DNA from: Lamellibrachia satsuma
Taxonomy: Eukaryota; Annelida; Polychaeta; Sabellida; Siboglinidae
NCBI GenBank assembly: GCA_033239005.1
Contig: BSQZ01000036.1
Location: 260,001-324,000 of the forward strand
Direction of reading: 5' to 3'
Length of the DNA: 64,000 nt
A model generated the notes under the pieces. The model saw only the letters and a program-made list of their open reading frames with translations. It searched no databases and was not told the DNA's origin. Positions 14,701 to 25,590 of the stretch are shown piece by piece (position 1 is the first letter of the stretch; the number at the start of each line of letters is the position of its first letter). The translations under genes and the position numbers were made by a program.

Positions 14701-14777
14701 ACAGACAAGATGCACACAATGGCCAGTACAACGTCCTGCACTGTGACAGTCTGTAGTCGCTGCAGAGTCGTCTCCAT
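5739..14777 (-). CDS. FG-GAP repeat membrane protein (DEX1-like), ten exons, complete
   Basis: Exons in transcript order: 14777-14346, 13204-12987, 12660-12510, 11922-11821, 11241-11014, 9890-9607, 9339-9201, 8593-8444, 7717-7554, 5877-5739. All junctions are GT-AG with matching phases; the 2007 nt give 668 residues. The start ATG at 14777 sits in CACCATGG, a good Kozak context. Visible in the protein: an N-terminal hydrophobic anchor (about 16-36); calcium-loop DxDxDG motifs at 69-74 (DLDSDG), 401-406 (DVDMDG) and 607-612 (DFNGDG), typical of FG-GAP beta-propeller blades; a TGDTRW segment near 263; MPHSW at 301-305; and a C-terminal membrane segment (about 636-654) with a short acidic tail. 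From memory, plant DEX1 has the same order, including the MPH-W segment. Likely an ER or cell-surface protein; function is unknown and DEX1 likeness is inferred. Introns hold a donor-bearing minisatellite (10164-11090) and other repeats. Confidence 0.88.
6108..7125. repeat. Pair of direct repeats in the last intron of the FG-GAP gene
   Basis: About 108 bases at 6108-6215 (GCACTGATATTTGCTGATTT and following) recur diverged at 7018-7125, 910 bases away and in the same orientation. Shared blocks include TTTAGTTAGA, GTACTGGAATC and TATGTTCC. This may be a dispersed repeat pair or terminal repeats of an unnamed element; no coding sequence lies between. Confidence 0.65.
7440..7531 (-). ncRNA. tRNA-like sequence, probable SINE head or tRNA relic
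   Basis: On the minus strand the segment contains TAGTATAGCGGTTAG, a good match to the A box of tRNA-Glu/Asp, followed about 35 bases later by GAGTTAGAATC, a decayed B box. The acceptor stem does not pair well, so this is not a working tRNA. It lies in the last intron of the FG-GAP gene, next to the exon ending at 7554. Confidence 0.4.
10164..11090. repeat. 77-bp minisatellite derived from an exon end, 12 units, each with a splice donor
   Basis: Twelve units of 77 bases (two of about 75) span the end of exon 5 of the FG-GAP gene and the start of intron 5. Each unit contains TTGGGTTTTGGTGTGCCTTC (cores near 10203, 10280, 10357, 10434, 10511, 10588, 10663, 10740, 10817, 10894, 10971, 11048). 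On the minus strand each unit ends in a donor: GAG|GTAAGC in most, GAG|GTAAAT in the last and GCG|GTGAGC in one. The first unit in the transcript (about 11090-11014) is coding; the other eleven are intronic copies of coding sequence. Confidence 0.95.
11545..11710. repeat. Degenerate about 20-bp tandem repeat in intron 4 of the FG-GAP gene
   Basis: Repeated phrases CTGATCATAGCCCTGCCTGT and TGACGATAGCCTTATCAGG alternate about seven times with substitutions. It lies wholly in the intron 11820-11242 side of exon 4. Confidence 0.75.
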
Positions 14778-16250
14778 GGATGGTGTGAACCAGTGATCAG
14801 CAGTGTATGTATCTTCACATCTCGCTCAGCGAAACAGATGTCTTCAACTAGTTGGCAATGACACCGCAACTGCTGAAAAATAATATTGTCATTGTGACAC
14901 TCTGACACGTTTATCATGACTATTTCGGATGGATCAATGAAAATTTCAAATTGCAGATTTATTTTATTTTATATTTTATGATATGGCTGCAGCCATGGGA
15001 AATATAAATGTGGAAACAGTTTGCAAATAGGTAAAGCATTTTTCGAGATATGATTTTTTAAAACATCAAATTTAACACATTTTTCTAATTATGGGCCTAT
15101 CTCTTATACAGTAACAATGAACCAGAAAATGGATCAAAAGTGGGGCATAATTAATTAAAACTGTAAAAAAATGTTTATCAATGAAATTTGGCGGTAACTT
15201 TTTTGAAGAGTGAAGCAAGATTGCCAGTAAGAAATGCAGATGATACTGAGGCTGAGCGATAATAAATATTTTTGGGTATATTGCGGCTGTCTAAACGCTT
15301 GAGATGTCATTATTGAGTATAATAGAAGCATACATATTTGTGCTCATACCATGCACACGATGCACTACTGTGGTTCGGTGCTAAATTAACGTATTTTAAT
15401 CGAACATGTTACTTTAACCATTTATGAGTTTCCGATTCAATTTACTCATCGGAACAGCGCCCTCTTGTGCTAAACGTCATCCGAAGTAGCCTCGATTATC
15501 CACGTTCCGTGATGAGGCGCCACCGGTTGCCGCACTCGCAGCCTGGAATCATTATCCGCGTCACACTCTCCAACATTGGGGCCACTCAGCATAATTATAA
15601 CCATACCTGTAAACTTTCAGGTTTCGCATTAAATATCACGACAGAGGTCTGAAACCTAACGTAAATTTTCATAATCTTTAAGCAATCAAAATTATGAAGC
15701 GAAATGTCCCACTTTTGCGAAGATAAGATGCTGAATTTAGCTATTTGTGTGTCGCAAGAGAAGGCCTCAGGTAGTGCTACAGGTAATATCCACCTTTTAC
15801 CGAATAATGTATGCAACGCTGTCAGTTATTGGTCAACAGCTGACCATCAACCAATGATATTTCCTGTTTGAAAGCAGTGTAAGCTCGTCTTGAAGGTGAG
15901 TGATACAGACAGCGAAATTGAATCGGATCGGCCATCATCATTTAAAAAGTCTAAAATTACTAAACAATCGAAGTGAAAAGATTTCCCCACCTCCTGCCCT
16001 ATCAGTCGCCACATCAAGTTGATATACTGCACGAACAGTTATTCATTCGCACTTGCACTAATTCGCACTTGTCTGAACCTGATCTCTTCCAGGCTAATGA
16101 CAGCAGGCCTGCTGAAAATGCTACTGCGTGTCAGTGCCAGTGGGTGACATGGAATTGAGATATCAATATTAATGTTTTCATAATGTTATTTAATAAAACA
16201 ATACTTATGTATTACAGTTTATTTTGTGTTTCGTTTTCCTTGTAAAATAA
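14778..16250. other. Region upstream of the FG-GAP gene
   Basis: This should hold the 5' UTR and promoter of the minus-strand FG-GAP gene just right of 14777. I see no confident TATA or initiator signal and no gene or named repeat. Confidence 0.4.
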
Positions 16251-16251
16251 T

Positions 16252-16625
16252 ACTAGGTTAATCTTTAACAAAATTTTGCGGGCCGCGAGCTTACCTGTCT
16301 TTGGCCCGCGTGTATGGGCCGGGCCTGGGTCTGAAACGAATCCAGGACAAAACCCCACTCGGACATAACCCCACTGGACGAAACCCCACTCGGACATAAT
16401 CCCCACTCAGACAGTGGGGTTATGTCCGTTTACCGTCTGAAACGTGCGGGCATGGCCTGGGCCAACCATTAACGGGCATGGGCCGGACATGGACCTAAAT
16501 ATTTTAGTTTGCGGGCCTGGGCCGGGCTGGGCTTGACGAATTTTTGAAGGCCTGGGCCGGGCCTGGATTCTAATTGTTAATTGCGGGCCGGACTTGGAAT
16601 CAAATTATAGGCCCGTGCAAGGCAC
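16252..16625. repeat. GC-rich GGGCCGGGCCTGG repeat with nested CCCCACTCGGACATAA tandem
   Basis: GGGCCGGGCCTGG-like motifs recur at about 16317, 16506 and 16552, set in an otherwise AT-rich region. Between them (about 16335-16430) is a short array of ACCCCACTCGGACATAA units followed by a reverse copy (GTGGGGTTATGTCC), forming a local hairpin. The right end GGCCCGTGCAAGGCACTAG looks like a transposon terminus, but I found no matching left end. Confidence 0.6.
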
Positions 16626-16666
16626 TAGTGTGCGCGCGCGTGTGTGTGACTGACTTTAGAAACAGC

Positions 16667-16842
16667 TTTTATGCAATAACCAACACAAGTCCGATGTAGC
16701 AGAGAATTGAAACAGGCCAAATAAATGACGTTTTTTATTGCAAAGTGGACTGCTTATCACGCAGCCACTTTGGGAAGAACATTAACAGGAATGTGAGCTC
16801 CTCAAAGCAAACCAGACAGGAACTGAACACATGTACAGCCCC
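16667..16842. repeat. Direct repeat, copy 1 of 2
   Basis: About 175 bases starting TTTATGCAATAACCAACACA recur almost unchanged at 17481-17655. The pair encloses about 640 bases without coding potential. They could be terminal repeats of a small LTR-like (TRIM) element or a segmental duplication. Confidence 0.85.
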
Positions 16843-17480
16843 GTCCGGCAAGTTTCTTGAAGCCCACATTCCTACAAGCATGACGATAACATATATACAT
16901 CAAGAAGTCGTCATGAACATGTAATGCAAAGAATACAGACATTCCACCACTAATACACAAATTTAATTGCAAACAGGTGGGGCCATTTCGCTAACCTATA
17001 TAAACATAAGCCTAGAATACCAGAATACCGATGAAGAAACAGGAAGCCTGTCTGCGCAGAAAACCCCATGAACACCAAATACTAGGGGACAAAACCCCGT
17101 GTTCATCTTATATAAGGCCAAAAGTGGGGAAAGCGGTTTCGACATCTTCCAACTTCCTATTTCATCAACGATGTACAATCGCATTTAAACTAAGTATTGA
17201 GAATAAGGAAGAAATGTGGGGAGGAGGGCGGATTTCGAGAGACAAATTTTAGTCACAACTTCGCAATGCAGAGACTGAAGCAGGAGTGAAAGATTCAAGC
17301 TACTAGCTCCGGTTTGAACTGGTTTCCGCTAAGCCGTGATTGGCTGGCTAGCGCGGAGTAATACCATTTATTTGGCTAAATAGTTCCGGTGTAGTCTCGG
17401 ACACCCAGGGCAAGTTTAACGACGACCTGTCTTGGTTATTTCATAAAAATTGTTATGCACCTGGTGAGTTGCATAAATTC

Positions 17481-17655
17481 ATTTATGCAATAACCAACAC
17501 AAGTCCGATGTAGCAGGGAATTGAAACAGGCCAAATAAATGACGTTTTTTATTGCAAAGTGGATTGCTTATCACGCAGCCAATTTGGGAAGAACATTAAC
17601 AGGAATGTGACCTCCTCAAAGCAAACCAGACAGGAACTGAACACATGTACAGCTG
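17481..17655. repeat. Direct repeat, copy 2 of 2
   Basis: Second copy of the 175-base segment at 16667-16842, same orientation, with only a few differences. Both copies end near AACACATGTACAGC. Confidence 0.85.
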
Positions 17656-17935
17656 ATACTGGGTGTTTCCTCGGAATCTAGGAACAAATGCCAGGACTGT
17701 CATTCGAACTCTTCAGTTATAGGCAAGATTTTACATGCGTATGCAATGCATTCGAAACTATTTTCTAACGTAACTTATAGTGAAATAATCCACATAATAA
17801 AATGAAGTGGAATTACTAATTAATTAGTATGCTGTAGGCATATGTGTTCCTTTTGTTTTCCGTATAACATCGCTACCGGCGTGTCGCGAATGCGGGCGAG
17901 GAGTGGCAGCTCGCCACGGCATCATCGACATCTAC

Positions 17936-17992
17936 GCGAGACGACGCACGCACGAACGCACGCACACACACACGCACGCACGCACGTTGACA
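17936..17992. repeat. CACG/CA simple repeat
   Basis: Run of ACGCACGCACGAACGCACGC type units mixed with CA dinucleotides. Low-complexity DNA in the intergenic region between the two minus-strand genes. Confidence 0.85.
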
Positions 17993-18557
17993 AATTGAAT
18001 CAAGTTGTGGCAATTAAGTTACTGTAAGTGGCACCATCTTCGCTAGCCAAGTGTAATAACAATACTATGATACCCCCATCAGATCGACCGGCTGAAACGT
18101 GGATTTGTCCTTTTATCCCACGCCATGCGAGGATGTATTTGTACTTCGTCCCATTTGCTGCCTCGGTCAACGTGTTTCGGGGAACCACGCGCACGTACTC
18201 TGGCACACAACTTTAACGGGCGTTTAATGGAAATGGCTACCATTACCCGTCCTATCAGCGACGACGGCTACACAAACAATTAAGTTCCCCTATGCAGCCG
18301 CAGAAATTCATGCTCTTAATTTAATTGGTTAACCTATTGGTTATTATTTAATTGGTTGCGATGACTTATGTAGTTACTTTGATTTCGCAGAGGTTGGACG
18401 TGTGTTGATCGGTCCACCATATTTAATTACGAGCAGACGCGTTCTTATTCGATGTTTCATGCTTTATTAATATTTCAAGATACATAAAGATCATACGGAG
18501 ATGGTCGTTATAGTCACTGCTTCTTGAGACATATATGAGCCACAGAGAGACACGTCT

Positions 18558-21500
18558 TTAAGCTGACGTTAACAATATTAAGTAGAAAACAGAAAATAGT
18601 AAGACATATAAAGTTCCGGAACGAATGACGACGTCACTGGCTCCAGAACATGTAGCATTGGACTTGATGCAAGCCTCGCAGTCGCCATATTCGATATATT
18701 CGATAGCACATAGATGGAGGTTCTCACACGCACAATCGCACGGCATGTTTGACTTCGTTTGAGCGTTCACCGAGTTGAACTTGTGATACTGTTCGAAGTG
18801 TTTGCTGGAAGGTTGTTTGAACTCATCGAGGAGGGCTTGAAGTGATGCAGTCGACGCGTCCTTCAGCTCGTAGTTCTGTCTGAACGAGTACTCGAGTTTC
18901 CACTCAGCTAAGCCCCGCTTATTTGCCTCAGTCAGGGGCAGGTAATACTGCTCAACGTCAAGCAGGCGGGTGTAATCTTTGGTCATCATCACTCGACGTA
19001 CCCCAGGGTTCCTCGTGTGCAATGGGGCCACAGGGGGCGCCACCAATACAGATGCCACTGCTTTGCCTATCAACGAAAACGGATCACATGTAACGAAATT
19101 GGTTGGAAAAGGAATAATTATGCGAATGCCTTATTCACGAATTTAAAGTACTGTTAAAAGCGTGCATCCGTGGCCTAGTGGTTAAGGTGTTGGACTCTAA
19201 ATTCGAGGGTTGTGAGTTCAAGACCCACACTGAGCACGGTTCGTTTTCGAAGCTTAGGCAATTTCGTTTACCCTACTTTGCCTCAGTCTACTCAGCTGCA
19301 AATGAGTACAAACACTGTTTGGAAGGTACCTGCGATAGACTAGTGTCCCGTCCAGGAGAGTCAGTATAACTGCACTCTAAGTTACTTCGCACTACAGAAA
19401 CCAGGTTTAAGCACTGGCCATATAAGCCTTCATGGCTTCCTTAAGGCGCAATGCCTGGGGGATGACTTTACCTTTACCTAAAAGCGTGAACAACAGTCAA
19501 GGTCTGGGGCTATGCACCTAAAAGAGATAATAAAAACTAACCTCGTGCAACTAAAATCAAGAATATCACGCCAGTGATTTACTCAAAATGTGTTCTAAAA
19601 ATGGGAGATTCTGGTCATTTCCCCGAATGACGGAGGACTGACATGTTAACCAGCGCGACAGTTAAGCACATGACCAGTTCTATGGAATCGGTGTAACGTA
19701 GACTACAAGTGACGTATTAAGGGAGGCCTGCTTACACAGAACCAAGCAAACGTGTTATTTAGCCAGAAAGACGACTAGTTTAGCCAACAAAGGCCATATA
19801 TGTTTGGCAAGTACAAGAATATGTGTATACAAATATATTTTAATTTGGCGAGCGAATATTGGCAGAATATCACACTCGTGTCGTATGGTTATCTAACAGT
19901 ATGGATTGGCCGATGATATTAAGATGTGTGCTCAACAAGGTTTTTCTTAGTAAACCACTGTCGTTGTATTCTTAATTGTAGTTACAAATGGTTATGATTT
20001 AGTAGGTCTAATAGGTGCATAAACCAAAATCCATGACTTTTGTTTTGCTTTAACATAATATGTTTGTAGCGATGATATAGGTGTCAATGCTGGATTTTAT
20101 AACAAACTATCATGTTTACTAGTTTATATAATGTTATTTTTTCTTCATATCTATGACATTTCTATTTCCTTAAAATAATAACTATTATTATTATTAATAG
20201 TTAAATACATATCATCAGTTATCAAAAAACTATTCACGGACAATAAGCACAGTCTCTGATCGGTGAAGTTCGAACCATCTTCAGTACTATTGATAGTCAT
20301 CGTCGATGGTACAATGAAATATCGATAATAACGTCCGCAACGCAGTTCGAACAATTGCGTACGACTGTTTACAACGTTATGCGTCATTTCTTCGATTGTC
20401 CGAAGTTACGTAATACAAGGGCAAGGTGTCGCTACACGTTACTATAACAGCCACTATCGCGTAACAGTTTCGCGATATAATGACTGGCAGCACCAAATAC
20501 CAAGGCATAGATTGATATTTCTGAGAAATGTTGTAAATATTGTCAACATGGCAGTCACTTACGAACTACCTACTACTACCAAGTTATCCCGTCCGAAGGA
20601 TGGGCATTTTTGCTAGTTATCATAACTGGCGTATGCGTACGATGGTGAACGTTTCGTACCGTTCTTGTAGATCAACCGGAAGCTGTCCGTGTGCGCATGC
20701 CCGCTATAAATTCCAACAACGACGGACGCATGGCGCCGAATCAGATCGCTGAAGACCGCATTAAATTCAGGCCTAAACCAGTAGATGGGGAAAATGTCCA
20801 GGTAGCCGGGAGTCACGTGAAAGATCACGTGTACCTGTTCAATACAAACACACCGCTGTTTTAGTGTTGGCGGAGTTGACCTAACCTTTCGGAGCCGTTT
20901 CACAAATCCATACACAACTGTGATTGGTTTATTATTATTTTTTTAATATGCGACCTGTCTCCCGCTGTATATCATAATCATCATAAATGTGACTTCACAG
21001 GATTTGTTTAGCAATATACAAAGACTTTAAACTAAACAAATACTTGTTTTGCTAAGCCGGCAACAATGTAATCTATTTTTATTTGTGATTGTATTTGTTA
21101 CAGTGCTTTATTTTCCTGACTTACTGATAGAACAATCATTTGTAACGTGTATAACTGAGCTGCCAGCATTGTAAGTGCAAGAAACCCTCGTAAGAACGTA
21201 GTACCCTTTATACCTTCTCGCCGTTGGCAGTAGCGTTGGCGAGTACATTGTCGAACCATGCGAGCTGACCAGCCGGGTCTTTCCCCATGTTGGGAACGTG
21301 ATTACCCGTGTTGTACAAATTCGTGTTGAGAACGACGGCACGCACTTTGCTCTGGGCTCGCAGCATCAACGTGTAGTAGCCACCTGAGCAAGAACAAACC
21401 TTTGCAAGTAAAACAAGATTGCCATCTAAAGCGACGAGCTCCAGGTAGCAAGTGGAAAAGGACGCCTTTTGTCTATATATAGTCCAATCCTTAACCTTTG

Positions 21501-24500
21501 CGTTGCACTTCGTTCTAAGATGTTTGTCAATTATGTCTTTAAACATATTCCCACTGCTGGCATTTCCACAACAGCTTATCATTTCATTATCATTTCATTA
21601 TCATTTCATTATCATTTCATTATCATTTCATTATCATTTCATTATCATTTCATTATCATTTCAATACCATTTCATTATCCCGTTCGTTTATGGTCCTCGG
21701 TGAGAATGAGTATTTTCTCATATCCAATCTACACTGTTCTTTTACTATTGCTACTCCGTGCCCTCTAGTTCTACGACTTTCTATAAGTTAACAGTTCTTG
21801 GGGGGTTAAGGTGATTAAACTGTTTTTACTATTGCTACTCCGTGCCCTCTAGGTCTACGACTTTCTATAAGTTAACAGCACTTGGGGGTTAAGGTGCTTA
21901 AACTGTTTTTAGTATTGCTACTCCGTGCCCTCTAGTTCTACGACTTTCTATAAGTTAACAACTCTTGGGGGTTAAGGTGCTTAAACTGTTTTTACTATTG
22001 CTACTCCGTGCCCTCTACATCTACGACTTTCTATAAGTTAACAGCTCTTGGGGATTAAGGTGCTTAAAATGTTTTTAGTATTGCTACTCCGTGCCCTCTA
22101 CATCTATGACTTTCTATAAGTTAACAGCTCTTGGGGATTAAGGTGCTTAAAATGTTTTTAGTATTGCTACTCCGTGCCCTCTACATCTATGACTTTCTAT
22201 AAGTTAACAGCTCTTGGGGGTTAAGGTGCTTAAACTGTTTTTACTATTGCTTTCTATAAGTTAACAGCTCTTGGGGGTTAAGGTGCTTAAACTGTTTTTA
22301 CTATTGCTTTCTATAAGTTAACAGCTCTTGGGGGTTAAGGTGCTTAAACTATTTTTAGTATTGCTACTCCGTGCCCTCTAGATCTACGACTTTCTATAAG
22401 TTAACAGCTCTTGGGGGTTAAGATGCGTAAACTGTTTTTACTATTGCTACTCCATGCCCTCTAGTTCTACGACTTTCTATAAGTTAACAGCTCTTGAGGT
22501 TAAGATGTAAACTGTTTTTACTATTGCTACTCCGTGCCTTCTAGTTCAACGACTTTCTATAAGTTAACAGCTCTTGGGGATTAAGGTGTTTAAACTATTT
22601 TTAGTATTGCTACTTCATGCCCTCTAGTTCTACGACTTTCTATACGTTAACAGCTCTTGGGGGTTCAGGTGTTTAAACTGTTTTTAGTATTGCTACTCCG
22701 TGCCTTCTAGTTCTAAGACTTTCTGTAAGTTAACAGCTCTTGGGGGTTAAGTTGCTTAAACTGTTTTTAGTATTGCTACTCCGTGCCTTCTAGTTCTAAG
22801 ACTTTCTGTAAGTTAACAGCTCTTGGGGGTTAAGTTGCTTAAACTGTTTTTCGTATTGCTACTCCGTGCCCTCTAGATCTACGACTTTCTATAAGTTAAC
22901 AGCTCTTGGGGTTAAGGTGCTATCAACGAGAAGGCATGCCTTGTGTGAAGGTGTGTGCGGCGTCCCCTGCTCCAAGCCACGGCCGCCAGAGATCGGCCAG
23001 TCCTCCGTAGTAGACGTCGTCTCGTGGTGGAAGCTGGTCGTCGGGGAAATAGTCGTGGTTGCCCACGCATGGCAACACCAGCACGCCCGGGAACATCGCC
23101 TGAAGGAGATCCGTCACATTCTTCATTATTGCGTAGACCTTCTCTCGGCTCAGGTCTTTCGGGTTCTTTGGGTGATGAACGGTGTCTCTGAAGAAGGCAA
23201 ATGGGCGACACAGAAATCCGTTATATTATTTGGGTTATATCAGTGACCGTACGTTAATGTTTTTGTTTAACCAATGTCCATTAATGCGTAATGTTCTTCG
23301 TTTGATGCTTGTTCTCGAGATCGCATCGTTATACAATATTTAATCGATTCGTCTTTGTGTGAATGCAAACCATTTGCTTATCATCTGCTTCCAGTTTTGT
23401 AGATTTCGAGAACGTATCATTTGTACATCACACCTGTATTTTCTGGCTCCTGGAGCGTGAATGCTTTATGTACATGCACGTTTTAAATACACGACCACTA
23501 AAAATGTCTGTTATCATAATAATAAAAGATAATTCATTGTATTTGTTTACATTGTCTCAACCAGCGTCCGCTATGTTGCTGCTGTTTTGACAATCTTGAT
23601 TTGGCTCAAAGCCGTTTGATTTCGGAGAGTGTAGACATGAGCTCGTCATATTATTAGAGTGGAACAGACCAACAATACACTGTACTTATTCTACCTCTCG
23701 TCAGTTATATGCGCTCCACGAACGTCGTGCCATTGAATTCTTAAACACTTTTAAATTAATACCAAATCTGAACGATGTAAACGTACCCTGACCACACAAT
23801 GAAAGCCGGTGTTGGTCCAATTTGTTTCATCGCATCCACTGAGCTCGCCACTAATCGCCAGGGGGAGTCGCATTCGTAACTGCCGAAAGGGGGCGGTGTC
23901 GAGTCATTGAAGTTGACGATGCATGACTCCTGCGTCGTTCGGTAGGTGGGGTCGTAGTGTACATCAGTAAAATGCCAAAAATAGTCTAGAGCAGAGGACA
24001 ACAGTTTCTCGAATTAACACAATAACTCGAGGAAATAATGTTTCACTACAACTAGATTAGTCAGTTTAGTGTATAGAATAATTAACACATTTCAGTTCCA
24101 TCACACATTTTAGCTCCATCACGCATTTCAGTTCAATCACACAATTTATTGCTCCAACTTAATACAAACTCTTCCAATCAGTATACATTGTATAGTCTAT
24201 ACTTGTTTTAGTGAATGCCTTATTTTCTCGGGCAGTTTTGCAAGCAGCATGCGCGACATTGTCCATTGAACCTTTCTGGGTAATTATAATTATCAATTGC
24301 ATTTCCGAATAGGTACTGATTAATTGCTGCCACACTGCTACAATACAATACAATGCTATACAATACAATACAACACAATACAAAACGATACAAAACGATA
24401 TAATACAATACGTATTTATTTTGGCCCATCATTGCATTCAGTAGATGTGATTACACGAAATACGTTATTAATGCGGACCAGGGATCGATCGATACACCAA

Positions 24501-24647
24501 CATCGTTATGGTTGCTGTACGACTGATCGTGTTAAATTATGCGCACACACGCACATAGATAACTCATCAACTGTTTAACATACCCGGGGAGCCAATTACG
24601 CCATACACAGTCAGAGACAGGAATATGAACGTCGCTTTGTGCTTCAT
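18558..24647 (-). CDS. SMPDL3-like: Acid sphingomyelinase-like phosphodiesterase (SMPDL3 type), six exons, complete
   Basis: Exons in transcript order: 24647-24584, 23985-23787, 23187-22940, 21383-21214, 20834-20660, 19066-18558; phases match and the product is 454 residues, close to the usual SMPDL3 length. Residues 1-20 form a signal peptide. Metallophosphoesterase motifs are all present: DVH (29-31), WSGD (86-89), GNHDYFP (130-136), a histidine in IFHVTPG (233) and GHAHTD (272-277). The family hydrolyses phosphodiesters at a two-zinc site outside the cell (nucleotide or lipid substrates); substrate here is inferred only. A cysteine-rich tail and a hydrophobic C-terminus (about 435-454) suggest a GPI anchor, as in SMPDL3B. 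The exon 3 donor is odd: a GC donor at 22939 (CAAG|GCATGC) gives the conserved GGYY, while a GT donor at 22927 gives four extra residues. Introns carry a SINE, family Y and an 84-bp minisatellite. Confidence 0.92.
19165..19478 (+). mobile_element. tRNA-derived SINE with 10-bp target-site duplication
   Basis: The head has an A box (TGGCCTAGTGGTTAAGG) and B box (GAGTTCAAGACC) like RNA polymerase III promoters, followed by a unique body and a TACCTTTACC tail. The 10-mer TAAAAGCGTG flanks it at 19155-19164 and 19479-19488. The 314-base element lies in intron 5 of the SMPDL3-like gene, opposite to the gene's direction. Confidence 0.88.
19490..20060. repeat. Dispersed repeat family Y, copy 1
   Basis: Shares with 24770-25590, 28605-29705 and 37165-37690 (reverse) the blocks GCACCTAAAAGAGATAATAA, TTTGGCGAGCGAA, GTGCTCAACAAGG and CATGACTTTTG. 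It has no coding sequence. Probably a non-autonomous transposon of unknown type. Confidence 0.75.
21578..21670. repeat. 11-bp microsatellite (TCATTTCATTA)n
   Basis: Eight or more tandem copies of an 11-base unit, in intron 3 of the SMPDL3-like gene. Open frames across it are by-products of the repeat. Confidence 0.95.
21735..22920. repeat. About 84-bp minisatellite, 15 units, filling intron 3 of the SMPDL3-like gene
   Basis: Units share TTCTATAAGTTAACAGCTC, TTGGGGGTTAAGGTGCTTAA and ATTGCTACTCCGTGCCCTCT. Most units are 82-85 bases; two near 22203-22315 are shortened to about 57 bases by the same internal deletion, so that deletion was itself copied. The array starts 8-20 bases inside the intron after exon 3. 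Confidence 0.95.
24336..24412. repeat. Pentanucleotide microsatellite (AATAC)n
   Basis: Interrupted ACAAT/ACAAC repeats in intron 1 of the SMPDL3-like gene. Confidence 0.85.
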
Positions 24648-24769
24648 TCTGCTTTCACGCGAGGCTTGAATCCTAACAATCAAGTACATGTAAACATTAA
24701 GACGTTACACGCACTTTACTTAACTGCAGTATTGAAAGTATTCAGCCATATTATGAACGCCTTAATGAA

Positions 24770-25590
24770 TAGTTCTATAAAATCGGGTAACCTAGACTGA
24801 TGTGATGCCGGTAAACACAGAACCAAGGCAAACGTCTTAAACAAACACGCTAATTTGTCAGAAAGAGGACTAGTTTTGTAAACAAGGGCCAAATAGTTTA
24901 CACATATTGAGTTTGGACGCAACCACCATGGCCATACGCGATTAGCATTTGTAGGAATAGGTGCATGCAAATATATTTTCATTTGGCGAGCGAATTTTTA
25001 TCACCCAAGAAATGTAGTAGACCTAGAGGACATTAGTAAAAGATCAGTGTAGATTGGACATCAGGACGTACTCGTTCTCATACAGGACAATAAATGAGTG
25101 GAACGAATTATCTACATATCGTGTAACTGCTAGCATCGTGACATGTTTAAAACAGATCTCACAGGGGGACAATAAATGAATGGAACAAATTATCTTCAAA
25201 TTGTGTAAATGCTAACAGCGTAAATATGTTTAAAACAAGGTTGACATATCTCAGGAGGGTGGGTTACACACAGACGAAAATGTTGGACTCTCGATAAGCC
25301 AATGGCTTCTTTGCCGACTTGCCATCCGGGCTTTTGTCATGGATCACAATCTTGTTAAATCTAGAATTTTGCTAGACTACGACAATCATGACTTAGGGTT
25401 ATATCTATCAACATGGCGCAGCCTTTGAAAATAAGATGATGTGTGCTCAACAAGGTTTTCCTAGTATACCACTGGCGTGATATTCTTAATTAGTTGCAAA
25501 TTGTTAAGTTTTAGTAACTCGTATAAGTGCATATATAGGCCTAAAACCACGACTTCTGTTTGCCTTTGACATAATGGGATAATCCATGCT
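24770..25590. repeat. Family Y copy 2, split by a CR1 fragment
   Basis: Left part (24770-25019) and right part (25366-25590) match family Y copies 1 and 3 in order. The CR1 fragment 25020-25365 separates the blocks TTTGGCGAGCGAA and GTGCTCAACAAGG. It lies just upstream of the SMPDL3-like start codon (24647), so it may sit in or near its promoter. Confidence 0.7.
25020..25365 (+). mobile_element. CR1-like 3' fragment inside family Y
   Basis: Matches the last part of CR1 ORF2 (the KDQCRLDIR segment) and the 3' UTR, ending in AATCTTGTTAAAT like other copies. The block ACAATAAATGAATGGAAC occurs twice (about 25088 and 25170), so there is a small internal duplication. Strongly truncated. Confidence 0.85.

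Noticed and set aside
19165..19240. Functional tRNA gene
   Set aside because: A and B boxes are present but the acceptor and anticodon stems do not fold well, and a SINE body plus target duplication follow.
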